Of a stretch of 64,000 nucleotides of DNA, positions 51,319-60,491 are shown piece after piece. Positions within the stretch are counted from its first letter, which is position 1, and every line of letters starts with the position of its first letter. The stretch covers positions 310,001 through 374,000 of the forward strand of contig NZ_JACHHZ010000006.1 in the NCBI RefSeq assembly GCF_014202975.1, given 5' to 3'. The position numbers and the translations under genes were made by a program. The notes beneath the pieces were generated by a model, which had not been told where the DNA came from, did no database searches, and saw nothing but the letters and a program-made list of their open reading frames with translations. Source of the DNA: Povalibacter uvarum. Its GTDB lineage: Bacteria; Pseudomonadota; Gammaproteobacteria; Steroidobacterales; Steroidobacteraceae.

Positions 51319-53475
51319 ATGCGTACGTTCAAAAGCCGGGTTGTTACCGGACGGGCAGGTTTTGCCTTCGTGATGGCCGCCGCTGCCGTAGCAGCGACGC
51401 ACTCGCTGCCGGCGCGGGCACAGGATGTCGGCGCGGATCAGACCATCGAACAGGTTACCGTCACCGCGCGTAAGCGCGACGAGACGCTGATCGATGTGCC
51501 GATCTCCATCACGGCTGTAACCGAAGACACGATGGACCGCAGCGGCTTGCGGTCCGTCGCGGACATCGCACCGGGCGTGCCGGGACTCAACATCAACTCG
51601 GATAGCGTCGGCCGCGCATTCGTGTCGATCCGCGGCATCGGCACGGCATTGCAGGCGGGCGTGCAACCGGGCGTGGGCATCTTCCAGGACGGCATCTACG
51701 CACCGGCAACGTCGTACATCAACAACCCGACCCTCGACATCGCACGCATCGAAGTGCTGCGCGGCCCGCAAGGTACGCTCTACGGCAAGAATACGCTCGG
51801 CGGTGCGATCAACATCATCACGCGTCCGCCCGGCGACTCCTTCGAAGGCAAGGTCTTCGGCTCGTACAGCGAAGGCAACGAAACCCAGGAGTTCGGCGGC
51901 CGCATCGGCGGACCGATTGGTGACTCGGTCCGCGCCAAGCTCGCCGTCGCGACGCGCGACAGCGATGGCTTCTTCACGAACAAGCTGATCGGTGGCCAGG
52001 TCGATGCCTCGGACAGCGACCAGGCCGATGCCAGTGTGATCTGGGACTTCAACGACGATACGCGGCTCACGGTGAACGGCTACTACCTCGACTTCACCGG
52101 CGGCGCAACGAACTACAACGCCGTGACGGGTACGACCGACTATCGCGACAACGTTCAGATGAACGTCATCGGCCGGCAGACGACCAAGTACACCGGCGGC
52201 AACGCGAAGCTCGAATTCCCACTGGCGTCATTGAAGACAACGGTCACTGCGATCGCTGCATACGACAAGCGCGACTACACCAGCGTGAGCGACGGTGACT
52301 TCCTGCCGCTCGACATCGTGCGCTCGAACGGTGCCGGCATCGACGAGACTTACACGGGTGAACTGCGCTTCGACACGCAGTTCACCGACACCTTCTCGAC
52401 CTTGATCGGCCTCTACGCGAATCGCGAGGAGTCCGACGCCTCCGTGGCGCAACTGCTCGTTCCGGCCAATCGCGTCACGACTTCGATCGCCAGCACGAGC
52501 GGCAATACGTACTCCATCTTCGCAACTGGCTTGTGGCGATTCAGCGAGGACTGGGAATTGTCTCTCGGCGTTCGTGTCGACGAGGAAGACCGGGATCGCG
52601 ACAGCTCACTGACGGTGTCGACGGCACCGGGCGTCGTCCTCACCGATCCGCCGCGCTCCATCGACTCATCGGAAGTCGAGCCTCGCGTCTCGCTCACGCG
52701 CTTCTTCAATCCGAACACGATGATGTATGCGTCGATCGCCAAGGGGTATCGCGGCGGCGGCTTCAATGCCGCCAGCGTCCCCGCGCAGTTCTCGACCTAC
52801 GACGGCGACACTGTCTGGACGTACGAGATCGGCGGCAAGGTCGCCTCCGAAGACGGTCGCTGGTTCATTTCCAGTGCGATCTACTACAACGACTACACCG
52901 ACTTCATCGGCCAGAACGCACTCGCGATCGGTCCTGGTGGTGGCCTCGTTTCGATCGATCTCAACCTCGGCGACGTCGAGTCGTACGGCCTCGAAACGGA
53001 AGCCGTCGCGAAGATCACCGACCTCTGGGCGCTGCGTGGCAGCGTAACGCTCATGCACGCCCGCATCACCGACCAGAGCGGCTGGATCGCCGTCACCGGC
53101 ACGCCGCTGGCAACGGATCGACTGCTGTTCCAGCCCGACTGGAATTTCAGCCTGAGCTCGGACCTGAACGTTCCGGTCGGCAACGGCGAGATCGACTGGA
53201 ATCTCGGCGTCACCGGCAAGGGCAGCCGCCCTGGCTCCAGCTTCGATCCGACCACACCGTCGATTCTGGACAGCTACTACCTCGTAAACACATCGCTGAG
53301 CTACCGCCTGGGGGGCCTCACCGCAACGGTATTCGCCAACAACCTCACGGATGAGAAATACTTCGAGTCCTTCATCGACGGCTCGCTGCTGGCGGCCCTG
53401 GGCCTGCTCAACCAGGATCTCGGCATCCTCGGCGCGCCGCGTAACGTGGGTCTGCGACTGCAATACGAGTTCTGA
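51319..53475 (+). CDS. TonB-dependent receptor of the tannase operon
   Basis: A 718-residue outer-membrane transporter without an STN domain. Signal peptide ends near ARA-QDV. The TonB box region is IEQVTVTARKRDETLIDVPI, the plug contains ARIEVLRGPQGTLYGKNTLG and AINIITRP, and the barrel ends NVGLRLQYEF. The 'ARKRxExLxDVP' start is characteristic of a receptor subgroup abundant in sphingomonads and gammaproteobacteria that degrade aromatic and terpenoid compounds. A GGGGGAAACG site precedes the ATG. Its stop overlaps the MFS start by one base (TGATG), so it is part of the operon and probably imports the ester substrate. Confidence 0.95.
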   Translation: MRTFKSRVVTGRAGFAFVMAAAAVAATHSLPARAQDVGADQTIEQVTVTARKRDETLIDVPISITAVTEDTMDRSGLRSVADIAPGVPGLNINSDSVGRAFVSIRGIGTALQAGVQPGVGIFQDGIYAPATSYINNPTLDIARIEVLRGPQGTLYGKNTLGGAINIITRPPGDSFEGKVFGSYSEGNETQEFGGRIGGPIGDSVRAKLAVATRDSDGFFTNKLIGGQVDASDSDQADASVIWDFNDDTRLTVNGYYLDFTGGATNYNAVTGTTDYRDNVQMNVIGRQTTKYTGGNAKLEFPLASLKTTVTAIAAYDKRDYTSVSDGDFLPLDIVRSNGAGIDETYTGELRFDTQFTDTFSTLIGLYANREESDASVAQLLVPANRVTTSIASTSGNTYSIFATGLWRFSEDWELSLGVRVDEEDRDRDSSLTVSTAPGVVLTDPPRSIDSSEVEPRVSLTRFFNPNTMMYASIAKGYRGGGFNAASVPAQFSTYDGDTVWTYEIGGKVASEDGRWFISSAIYYNDYTDFIGQNALAIGPGGGLVSIDLNLGDVESYGLETEAVAKITDLWALRGSVTLMHARITDQSGWIAVTGTPLATDRLLFQPDWNFSLSSDLNVPVGNGEIDWNLGVTGKGSRPGSSFDPTTPSILDSYYLVNTSLSYRLGGLTATVFANNLTDEKYFESFIDGSLLAALGLLNQDLGILGAPRNVGLRLQYEF

Positions 53476-54788
53476 TGAGCCACACAACCGATCGGACACC
53501 GGGAGAATCGGCGCTGCGCAAGGTCGCGTGGCGCCTGATTCCCTTCCTCGGCGCGCTCTATTTCTTCGCCTTCCTCGATCGGGTGAACGTTGGATTCGCG
53601 GCGCTCACGATGAACGCCGACCTGGGCCTGTCGTCAGCGGTGTTCGGCATCGGTGCCGGCATCTTCTTCCTCGGGTACGTCGCGTTCGAAGTGCCGAGCA
53701 ATATCCTGCTCGAGCGCTTCGGCGCGCGGATCTGGATCGCACGCATCATGCTGACCTGGGGCGTGCTGTCGGCCGCGATGGCCTTCGTTCAGGGCCCGAC
53801 TTCCTTCTATACGGTCCGCTTCCTGCTCGGCATCGCCGAGGCAGGATTCTTCCCCGGCATCATTTACTACCTCACCTGCTGGTTCCCCGCGCGTCATCGG
53901 GCACGAATCATCGCGCTCTTCATGATTGCGCTGCCGCTCTCGAGCGTCATCGGCGCACCGATCTCGACCGCATTGCTCGAGATCCGGGCGATGGGCTTCG
54001 CGGGCTGGCAGTGGATGTTCCTGCTCGAAGCGATCCCGACCATCGTGCTCGGCGTCGTCGTTCTCTTCTATCTGCCGGATCGCCCGTCCGAGGCAAGATG
54101 GCTCACGCCGCAGGAACAGCAGGCACTGAGCGACGATCTCGCCGCAGAACGCGCGGCACACGACGACGGTCACATGACGAGCCTGCGCGAAGCGCTCTTG
54201 ATGCCGCGCGTGTGGCGTCATGGACTCGTGTACTTCAGCGTGCTCGTCGGACTGTACGGTTTCAGTTTCTGGCTGCCGCAGATCATTGCGTCGCTGGGCT
54301 CGATGACGCATCTGCAGGTGGGACTGGTCACGGCGATTCCATATGCGCTCGCCTGCGTCGCGCTCGTTCTGTGGGGCCGGCATTCGGATGCAACGGGTGA
54401 ACGGGCACTACATGTCGCGTTGCCTGCGCTCATGGCTGCGGTTGCCCTGGTCGTGAGCGGATCGATCGACAATCCGGTGCTTGGCTTCGCCGCGCTCTGC
54501 ATTGCCGCAATCGGCATCTACTGCGGCCTTCCCGCTTTCTGGGCCTATGCGACCGCCGGCTTGCAGGGCGCCGCCGCTGCCGGCGCAATCGCACTGATCA
54601 ACTCCATCGGCAACATCGGCGGCTTCCTCGGCCCCAGCGCCATTGGCCTCGTGAAGGAACGCACGGGCAGCTACGCGCTCAGCCTGATGTTCATTGCGGC
54701 CTGCCTCGCGGTCGGCGCGGGCCTCGTGTTGCGGGAGCGGGCGCGCAATGCCCATCCAGTTGGTCTTCTGAACAAGGTGTCGCAATGA
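53475..54788 (+). CDS. MFS permease, anion:cation symporter (ACS) type
   Basis: A 437-residue inner-membrane symporter with 12 hydrophobic segments. The ACS-family opening is ALYFFAFLDRVNVGFAALTM NADLGLSSAVFGIGAGIFF, with motif LGIAEAGFFPGIIYYLTCWFP between helices 4 and 5. Relatives carry tartrate, glucarate, phthalate and other organic anions. In this operon it likely moves the carboxylate produced by, or fed into, the tannase-like and FAD-oxidase steps. It overlaps the receptor stop by one base and the next start by four bases (ATGA). Confidence 0.94.
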   Translation: MSHTTDRTPGESALRKVAWRLIPFLGALYFFAFLDRVNVGFAALTMNADLGLSSAVFGIGAGIFFLGYVAFEVPSNILLERFGARIWIARIMLTWGVLSAAMAFVQGPTSFYTVRFLLGIAEAGFFPGIIYYLTCWFPARHRARIIALFMIALPLSSVIGAPISTALLEIRAMGFAGWQWMFLLEAIPTIVLGVVVLFYLPDRPSEARWLTPQEQQALSDDLAAERAAHDDGHMTSLREALLMPRVWRHGLVYFSVLVGLYGFSFWLPQIIASLGSMTHLQVGLVTAIPYALACVALVLWGRHSDATGERALHVALPALMAAVALVVSGSIDNPVLGFAALCIAAIGIYCGLPAFWAYATAGLQGAAAAGAIALINSIGNIGGFLGPSAIGLVKERTGSYALSLMFIAACLAVGAGLVLRERARNAHPVGLLNKVSQ

Positions 54789-56383
54789 GAGCAACCTTTG
54801 CGGTTCTGCTGGCGGTCTCGGGGCTCTTCCAGGCGGTCAGAGCGGATGAGAAAGCGACGTGCGAACAACTCTCCGCACTGAAGCTGCCCGAAGTGAAGAT
54901 CACTGCGGCCACCTTGGAGACCAGCGGCTCACTCAAGTCCGATCTGGGCCAGACGATGACTGGCCTGCCGCCCTTCTGTCGCGTGATCGGCATCGCAACG
55001 CCGACTGTGCAATCGCAGATCGGCTTCGAAGTGTGGCTGCCTCAATCGAACTGGAGCGGCCGTTACGTGCAGGTGGGCAACGGCGGCCTTGCTGGGATCA
55101 TTTTCCACCCGCTTCTCGCGCAGATGCTCGAACGCGGGCACGCCGCGACGTCGACCGACAATGGCCACAAAGGCAATCCGTTCGACGGCAGCTGGGCAAT
55201 CGGCGCACCGGAAAAGGTTCGTGACTTCGCCGAGCGTGCCGTGCATGTGACGACAGAAGCCGGCAAGCGCATCACGGCCGAGTACTACGGCTCGAAAGCG
55301 AAGCGCGCCTATTTCTTCGGCTGTTCAGAAGGTGGACGCGAAGCGCTGATTGCAGCCCAGCGCTATCCCGCCGATTTCGATGGAATCGTCGTGGGCGCGC
55401 CGGCGAACTACTGGACCGACCTGTTGACGGGCTTCGTGTGGAGCAGCCAGGCGCTGCACAAGGATCCCGCCACGTTCATTCCGCCGGACAAGTTGCCGCT
55501 GATCCAGAAAGCGGCGCTCGTAGCTTGCGACAAGAACGACGGCGTCGAAGACGGTGTCGTATCGGCACCAGACCGCTGCAACTTCGATCCGGCCGTCCTT
55601 GCCTGCCGCGATGGCGCGACGGATCAATGCCTGACTCCGCCGCAAGTCGACGCTCTGCGCAAGCTCTACGCTGGCCTTCGCGATCCTCAGTCGGGCAAGG
55701 AGATCGCGCCAGGCTACGTGCCGTCCGGGGAGAACGAGACGAGCGCGATGGGTGGCGGTCTGCGTGCGTACGCCTTCGGCGGCGCACCGGGAGCGAGCGC
55801 TCAGGTGCTCTTCGCAAAGGGTTACTACGGCGGCTTCGTATTCGAGAACAAGGAATGGGACTTCCGGAACTTCGACTTCACGAACGACACCGCAAAAGCT
55901 CGTGCGAAGCTGGGCGCGCTGATGGATGCGTCGAACCCGGACCTGAGTGCGTTCCGCAAACGCGGCGGCAAGATGATCCAGTATCACGGACTGCTCGACG
56001 GCTCGATTCCGCCGGCGATGTCGGTGCGCTACTACGATGACGTCGTCAAGAACACCGGCAGCCTGCCGGCTACGCAGGACTTCTATCGCCTGTTTCTCGC
56101 GCCCGGCGTGCTCCATTGCGGATTCGGCCCTGGGGCGAATGCGTTCGGCAATCTCGGTCCGCGCGGCCCGGCGAACGCCGAGCACGACACGCTCTTCGCG
56201 CTGGAGAAATGGGTGGAACACGACGTCGCGCCGTCACAGATCATCGCGACGAAGTACGTCAACGACGATCCGGCCAAGGCAGTGCAATCGACGCGGCCGC
56301 TGTGTGCGTATCCGCAAGTCTCGAAGTGGGATGGCAGCGGCCCGATCGAGCGCAGCGAGAGCTTTCGCTGTGCTCTTCCCTGA
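54785..56383 (+). CDS. Tannase/feruloyl-esterase-family hydrolase, exported
   Basis: A 532-residue secreted or periplasmic esterase. Signal peptide MRATFAVLLAVSGLFQAVRA. The family's alpha/beta core has the nucleophile elbow FFGCSEGGREAL (Ser in GCSEGG, preceded by the Cys that pairs with a late Cys next to the His). It also has YPADFDGIVVGAPANYWTDL, a lid segment with paired cysteines and an Asp/Asn-rich calcium site (ACDKNDGVEDGVVSAPDRCN), GLLDGSIPPAMSVRYYDDV carrying the Asp, and APGVLHCGFGPGANAF carrying the His. Members hydrolyse gallate, ferulate, chlorogenate or mono-hydroxyethyl terephthalate esters; the exact ester here is open. It is last gene of the operon. Confidence 0.94.
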   Translation: MRATFAVLLAVSGLFQAVRADEKATCEQLSALKLPEVKITAATLETSGSLKSDLGQTMTGLPPFCRVIGIATPTVQSQIGFEVWLPQSNWSGRYVQVGNGGLAGIIFHPLLAQMLERGHAATSTDNGHKGNPFDGSWAIGAPEKVRDFAERAVHVTTEAGKRITAEYYGSKAKRAYFFGCSEGGREALIAAQRYPADFDGIVVGAPANYWTDLLTGFVWSSQALHKDPATFIPPDKLPLIQKAALVACDKNDGVEDGVVSAPDRCNFDPAVLACRDGATDQCLTPPQVDALRKLYAGLRDPQSGKEIAPGYVPSGENETSAMGGGLRAYAFGGAPGASAQVLFAKGYYGGFVFENKEWDFRNFDFTNDTAKARAKLGALMDASNPDLSAFRKRGGKMIQYHGLLDGSIPPAMSVRYYDDVVKNTGSLPATQDFYRLFLAPGVLHCGFGPGANAFGNLGPRGPANAEHDTLFALEKWVEHDVAPSQIIATKYVNDDPAKAVQSTRPLCAYPQVSKWDGSGPIERSESFRCALP

Positions 56384-56388
56384 CTTTG

Positions 56389-56419
56389 CCCACCCTTGAG
56401 TGGGTCAGGCTTCTGCCTG
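56389..56419. other. Two short hairpins between convergent genes
   Basis: CCCAC-CCTTGA-GTGGG (56389-56404) and CAGGC-TTCT-GCCTG (56406-56419) lie back-to-back in the 58-base gap between the tannase-like and amidohydrolase stops. Short stems and no T-run make termination only possible. Confidence 0.35.
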
Positions 56420-56441
56420 TGAGTCCGCCTCTAGCCGGACG

Positions 56442-57614
56442 TCACGCCGAAGGCGCTCCCGTCGGCCCGTCCATCATCCGCTGAAAGTTCTCGAAGTAGA
56501 ACTTCTGCTTCGCCTCTTCCGACAGGTCCGTAAACGTCCGCTCGAAGCGACCGATCGGATCGTCGGTGCCTTCGGGGTGCGGATAGTCGCTGGAGAAGAG
56601 GAACAGATCCTCACCGGCGTCGCGGATCATCCGACCGACGTCCTCGCCGGGGAACGGCGTGAACTTCACCGCGCGCCGAATGTAGTCGGATGCTTTCATC
56701 TTCAGCGCCGCGACAGATTCGTCCGTCCGCTTGAAGATCTTCTGGCTGATGTCCAGCGTGCGCAGATACTCAGGCACCCAGCCTGCGCCGAGCTCGATCA
56801 CTCCGCCGCGCAGCGCGGGGAAACGCTCGAACACGCCATCGAACACGAGCGCCGTCAGAAACTGCTGGGGAGCGATCGCGAGCACCATGAAATCCCGCAC
56901 GCGCAGATTCTCGCCCTGCTCCGCGCCCGTGATGTCTTTCGGCCGGGGCTTGCCGTTGTTCTCGTAAGCGGCCAGCTTCGTCGGACTGTTCGGACCGACG
57001 TGCAACATGAAGGGCACGTCCAGATCGCAGAACGTCTGCCACACCGGATCGAAATCGGAATGTCCCGGCGAGCGCTCGTCGACCGGCATGGCCGGAATCC
57101 AGAACGCACCGCATCCGAGCCGCACTCCTTCCTTCAGCTCTTCGACGCACTTGCGCGGATCGGCGAGCGACAACTGGCCCACGGCGATGAGGCGCTTGTC
57201 GCCGCGACAGAACGACGCCATCGCGCGGTTGTGGGCACGAACGCCGCCGTAACGAACGTTCATGTCGGGATGCTGCAGGTACTGTCCGCCGGAAAACGTC
57301 GAGAACACGAGCTGACGCGCGAATCCCAGATCGTCGAGAGCGCCGCTGCGCTCGGCGGGATCGAATGCACCGTAGGCATTCCAGCCCTTCACGCCCCGGA
57401 CCACGTCGTGCAGTACTTCGTGCGATTGCGCACGCTGCCTCTGCTTCGTCACCGCATCGTCGATGAAATCGAAACTCTTCGTGCCGGACTTGCTGAGGTT
57501 CAGCGGCGGCAGGCGGTCGCGAACCTCGGGGTCCGCGTGCCGGCTGATCCAGTCGACCGTTTCCATGATGTGGCTATCGGCATCGCAATAGACGCGATTG
57601 GTCGCGTAGGTCAT
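56442..57614 (-). CDS. Amidohydrolase-2 family hydrolase/decarboxylase
   Basis: A 390-residue cytosolic metal-dependent TIM-barrel enzyme. It has the metal-binding start YCDADSHIMET (D-x-D-x-H type), mid-barrel VPFMLHVGPN with a ligand His, ELGAGWVPEYLRTLD, and the terminal LFSSDYPHPEGTDDP with the catalytic Asp. The family includes aromatic acid decarboxylases and ring-opening hydrolases, so a role behind the tannase operon is plausible: processing an aromatic carboxylate. No signal peptide. It is convergent with the tannase gene and divergent from the thioesterase gene (182-base gap, which must hold both promoters). Confidence 0.9.
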   Translation of the reverse strand: MTYATNRVYCDADSHIMETVDWISRHADPEVRDRLPPLNLSKSGTKSFDFIDDAVTKQRQRAQSHEVLHDVVRGVKGWNAYGAFDPAERSGALDDLGFARQLVFSTFSGGQYLQHPDMNVRYGGVRAHNRAMASFCRGDKRLIAVGQLSLADPRKCVEELKEGVRLGCGAFWIPAMPVDERSPGHSDFDPVWQTFCDLDVPFMLHVGPNSPTKLAAYENNGKPRPKDITGAEQGENLRVRDFMVLAIAPQQFLTALVFDGVFERFPALRGGVIELGAGWVPEYLRTLDISQKIFKRTDESVAALKMKASDYIRRAVKFTPFPGEDVGRMIRDAGEDLFLFSSDYPHPEGTDDPIGRFERTFTDLSEEAKQKFYFENFQRMMDGPTGAPSA

Positions 57615-57796
57615 GGCACACTCCGATCCCGGAAGTGACGAGGTGATCCAGTGATGCGGTGATCACGCCCGCGGGCGCGACGCACTGCGTGGACTTCGCG
57701 ACCGACGCTAGTCCCTCGTCCCGCGCACTGTCAATCGAGTTATCAGTTGTTTGCTCAACGGTACTGCAGTGCGGATAAATCCACTGCGGAGGATCG

Positions 57797-58351
57797 ATGT
57801 TTCCCTGGCTGAGACTGATCAAAGTGGCGTCGAAACTGCCCGGCGCGCGACGCATGGAATTGCTGGGGACGAGCTGCGTTCGCCTGCGCGCATGGCCGAA
57901 CGATCTCGACTTCAACCTGCACGTCAACAACGGCCGCTATCTCACGCTGGCCGACCTCGGACGATTCGACTGGTTCGTTCGCAGCGGCACACTGCAGGTC
58001 GCGCGGCAGCACGGTGCAGTGCCCGTCGTCGGCGACGCGATCGCGAAATTCCGTCGCGAAGTCCGCGCGTTCGAACAATTCGAGATCCGCACCCGCCTCG
58101 TCGGATGGGACGAGAAGTGGGGGTTCCTCGAGCATCGATTCGTGAGAGCCGATCGTGTCGTGGGCGTCGTCGGCATCCGCGGTGTCTTTCGCGGACCCAA
58201 AGGTCCGCTGGCGCCGGGCCTTCTGATGGAGGGGCTCGGGGTCTCGGCCACTTCGCCCGCATTGCCGCGCTGGGCGGCGCAGTGGCACGACGGGTGTGAA
58301 TCGCTGTCCCAGATGCTGAGGGAAGAAGAAGCGGCGCAGGGGTTGCGATGA
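57797..58351 (+). CDS. Hotdog-fold acyl-CoA thioesterase-like protein
   Basis: A 184-residue cytosolic protein of the 4-hydroxybenzoyl-CoA thioesterase-like group. The active-site helix region reads WPNDLDFNLHVNNGRYLTLA DLGRFDW, containing the D-x-N-x-H-x-N pattern. The dimer strands FRREVRAFEQFEIRTRLVGW and WGFLEHRFVR follow, with the tail helix SEMLREEE-like. GGAGGATCG precedes the ATG. It is divergent from the amidohydrolase and may be co-regulated with it in hydrolysing an aromatic acyl-CoA. That link is inference from position. Confidence 0.88.
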   Translation: MFPWLRLIKVASKLPGARRMELLGTSCVRLRAWPNDLDFNLHVNNGRYLTLADLGRFDWFVRSGTLQVARQHGAVPVVGDAIAKFRREVRAFEQFEIRTRLVGWDEKWGFLEHRFVRADRVVGVVGIRGVFRGPKGPLAPGLLMEGLGVSATSPALPRWAAQWHDGCESLSQMLREEEAAQGLR

Positions 58352-58458
58352 GCGCAGGAAACATACTCACTACACCGCCGTAACAATCCCGTTACGAACC
58401 GCACCTCGTATCGATGCGACGATGCTTCACGTGGCCCATCTCGCCACGAGGAAGCATC

Positions 58459-59832
58459 ATGTTCTCAGCAGTGCATCAAGCATGGAAACATCGGGCATTC
58501 CTGCCTGTCCTGGTCCTGGCATTCGCAGCATCACTCACGGCCTGCGGCAGCAGCGACGACGACGAAACCGACAATCCCGATATCCAGCTGAAGGCGGACA
58601 GCAGCAGCTATTTCGTCGGTGAGACCGCGAAGATCACGGCGGCCTTCCCGAGCGGCACCGGTCGCATCGAACCGGGCGACATCGCGGTAACCAACGGACA
58701 GACGATCACGACGCCGGTGCTCACGGCAAACATCCGCTACAAGCTCACGGTAACCAACGGCACCGAGACGGACATCCGCTATCTGGATGTCTCAGTCAGG
58801 TATCGCGAGCGCTTTCGCGCAGTGACCGCGCCGTTCGCACGCTCCGAACATGCAGCTGCGGCGCTGAACGATGGTCGCGTGATCATCTTCGGCGGCGAAG
58901 GCACGGAGAACATCCTCCCGGAGAAAATCTTCGTCTTCGATCCGAGTGACGAGACGTTCAAGCAGTTCGGTTCTCTGAGCAGCGGACGCGTTGCTTTTAC
59001 CGCCGTGTCGCTCAACGATGGAGATGTGCTGGTTTACGGCGGCATTCCCGGGCTCACGAGCTCACCGCGCGCGGAGATCATCGATGGCCAGACCGGGGCG
59101 GTCAGGACAGCAGATGACCAGCCTGCGTTCAATCGCCTCTACGCCGCGGCAACGAAGCTGATGGACGGCCGCGTGCTGATCAGCGGCGGCATGGTGTCCG
59201 GGCAGGCATACACGCAAACGGTCGAGCTGTACGATCCGGAGGACGAGGAATTCACGCTGCTGCCCGGCGGCCTCAACGTCGGACGCGCCGATCACTCGAT
59301 GGTCCGCATCGACGACCGGAAATTCCTGATCTACGGCGGCGTCACCCTCGACAATCAGCCGGCCCCGCCTGAGCTGTACGATCCGGTCACGGGCAACTCG
59401 ACGACGCTGCAGGATCCCGAGAACGGCGAGCGATACCGTCACGTCGCCCACACGGTGCAGGACGGGATCGTGTGGATGCTCGGCGGCAAGGATTTCGACG
59501 AAGAGCCTCTGACGGCAGTGCAACGTTTCGACCCAGCGACGTCGACCTTTCTGCAGAGCTTCAACCTCGCCACACCGCGCAGCTCCGCGGCGGTCGCACG
59601 ATTGGCAGACACACGAGTACTGATCGCCGGCGGCGAGACGACGACATCAGCGCTCTCCGCGACGCAGACGACTGAGCTGCTCGGCGCACCGACGGAACGC
59701 CGCGACGGTCCGCAGATGAATGCCAAGCGCAAACTGCACACCGCGACGCGTTTGCCCAACGGCAAGGTCCTCATATTCGGCGGTCTCGACGAGCAGCAGC
59801 GCGTGCTCTCGTCCGCGGAGATCTTCGAGTAG
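58459..59832 (+). CDS. Kelch-repeat lipoprotein
   Basis: A 457-residue lipoprotein from the ATG at 58459 (GAGGAA 7 bases upstream). The signal peptide ends with lipobox SLTAC followed by GSSDDDETDN, an acidic linker. Residues about 35-115 form an Ig-like beta domain. From about 130 onward there are five to six Kelch blades with the repeated DGRVxIxGG pattern (for example ALNDGRVIIFGGEG, LMDGRVLISGGMVSG, RLADTRVLIAGGETT, RLPNGKVLIFGGLD), forming a beta-propeller for protein or glycan binding. Surface or periplasmic; function unknown. No operon partner is evident. Confidence 0.9.
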   Translation: MFSAVHQAWKHRAFLPVLVLAFAASLTACGSSDDDETDNPDIQLKADSSSYFVGETAKITAAFPSGTGRIEPGDIAVTNGQTITTPVLTANIRYKLTVTNGTETDIRYLDVSVRYRERFRAVTAPFARSEHAAAALNDGRVIIFGGEGTENILPEKIFVFDPSDETFKQFGSLSSGRVAFTAVSLNDGDVLVYGGIPGLTSSPRAEIIDGQTGAVRTADDQPAFNRLYAAATKLMDGRVLISGGMVSGQAYTQTVELYDPEDEEFTLLPGGLNVGRADHSMVRIDDRKFLIYGGVTLDNQPAPPELYDPVTGNSTTLQDPENGERYRHVAHTVQDGIVWMLGGKDFDEEPLTAVQRFDPATSTFLQSFNLATPRSSAAVARLADTRVLIAGGETTTSALSATQTTELLGAPTERRDGPQMNAKRKLHTATRLPNGKVLIFGGLDEQQRVLSSAEIFE

Positions 59833-59965
59833 TCCTGTCAACCGCACGGCCGATGCAGCGTTGTGATCGACGCAAGCATCGCCGTGCGGCTTCCCCTTGC
59901 CCGGATTGCCGGTTTCCGGGGAACGCTCACACTGGCGGTGCGCCCAATCACCGGAGTCCGTCCCA

Positions 59966-60349
59966 ATGAAACGTCTGTCAGTCCTCGTCGCGGCGCTGGC
60001 CGCCAGCGTCCTCTGTCTCTCGATGTCGATCAGTCTTGCCGATTCGTCCGCGCCCGCGGAAATGACGATCGAGCAACTAAAATCGCGCCTCAATCTCTCG
60101 GCCGAGCAGCAGGCAAAGATCGCGCCTTACGTGGAAACCCGCAAAGCGAAGCTGCAGGAAGCGCACGGGAAGATCAGCAGTTCGAGCTCGCGAAAAGACA
60201 AGCGTGCCGCGCTCCAGGAGGCGAAGCAGGCCCAGGACGAATTCGTGAAGAATGTCGAGCCCGTTCTCACCGCCGAACAGCAGGCCGAGTGGCAGAAGAT
60301 GCGGGCGGAAGCGCGCGAGCAGATGAAGGAACGACTGAAGAATCGCTGA
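59966..60349 (+). CDS. Small periplasmic Spy/LTxxQ-like protein
   Basis: A 127-residue exported, helical, highly charged protein. Signal peptide MKRLSVLVAALAASVLCLSM then SISLADSS. The mature part has two LTxxQ-like motifs, LNLSAEQQAKI and LTAEQQAEWQKM, spaced as in Spy/CpxP proteins, and a Lys/Glu-rich coiled-coil region between them. Such proteins are periplasmic chaperones or metal-stress sensors, but many LTxxQ-like proteins are uncharacterised. GGAG lies 9 bases before the ATG at 59966. It stands between the Kelch and RidA-like genes; no sensor kinase is adjacent. Confidence 0.8.
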   Translation: MKRLSVLVAALAASVLCLSMSISLADSSAPAEMTIEQLKSRLNLSAEQQAKIAPYVETRKAKLQEAHGKISSSSSRKDKRAALQEAKQAQDEFVKNVEPVLTAEQQAEWQKMRAEAREQMKERLKNR

Positions 60350-60433
60350 GCGACGCAGGCAGCCACCGCTTCGTCGCAGCGTCGTGCAGGCAGGACCGCA
60401 GGACGGGTAGCATCGCCACCAGCACCCACTCCC

Positions 60434-60470
60434 TCTGGCCAGTGACCAGTAGCCAGTTGGCCAGCCAGCC
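60434..60470. repeat. Iterated CTGGCCAG/CCAGTTGGCCAG palindrome, copy 5
   Basis: CTGGCCAGTGACCAGTAGCC and AGTTGGCCAGCCAGCC lie in the gap ahead of the RidA-like gene. It is the same unit type as at 28921-28952 and 5661-5687, built from CTGGC/GCCAG half-sites. Confidence 0.6.
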
Positions 60471-60491
60471 CTGCCTCAAAGGACTCCCCGC

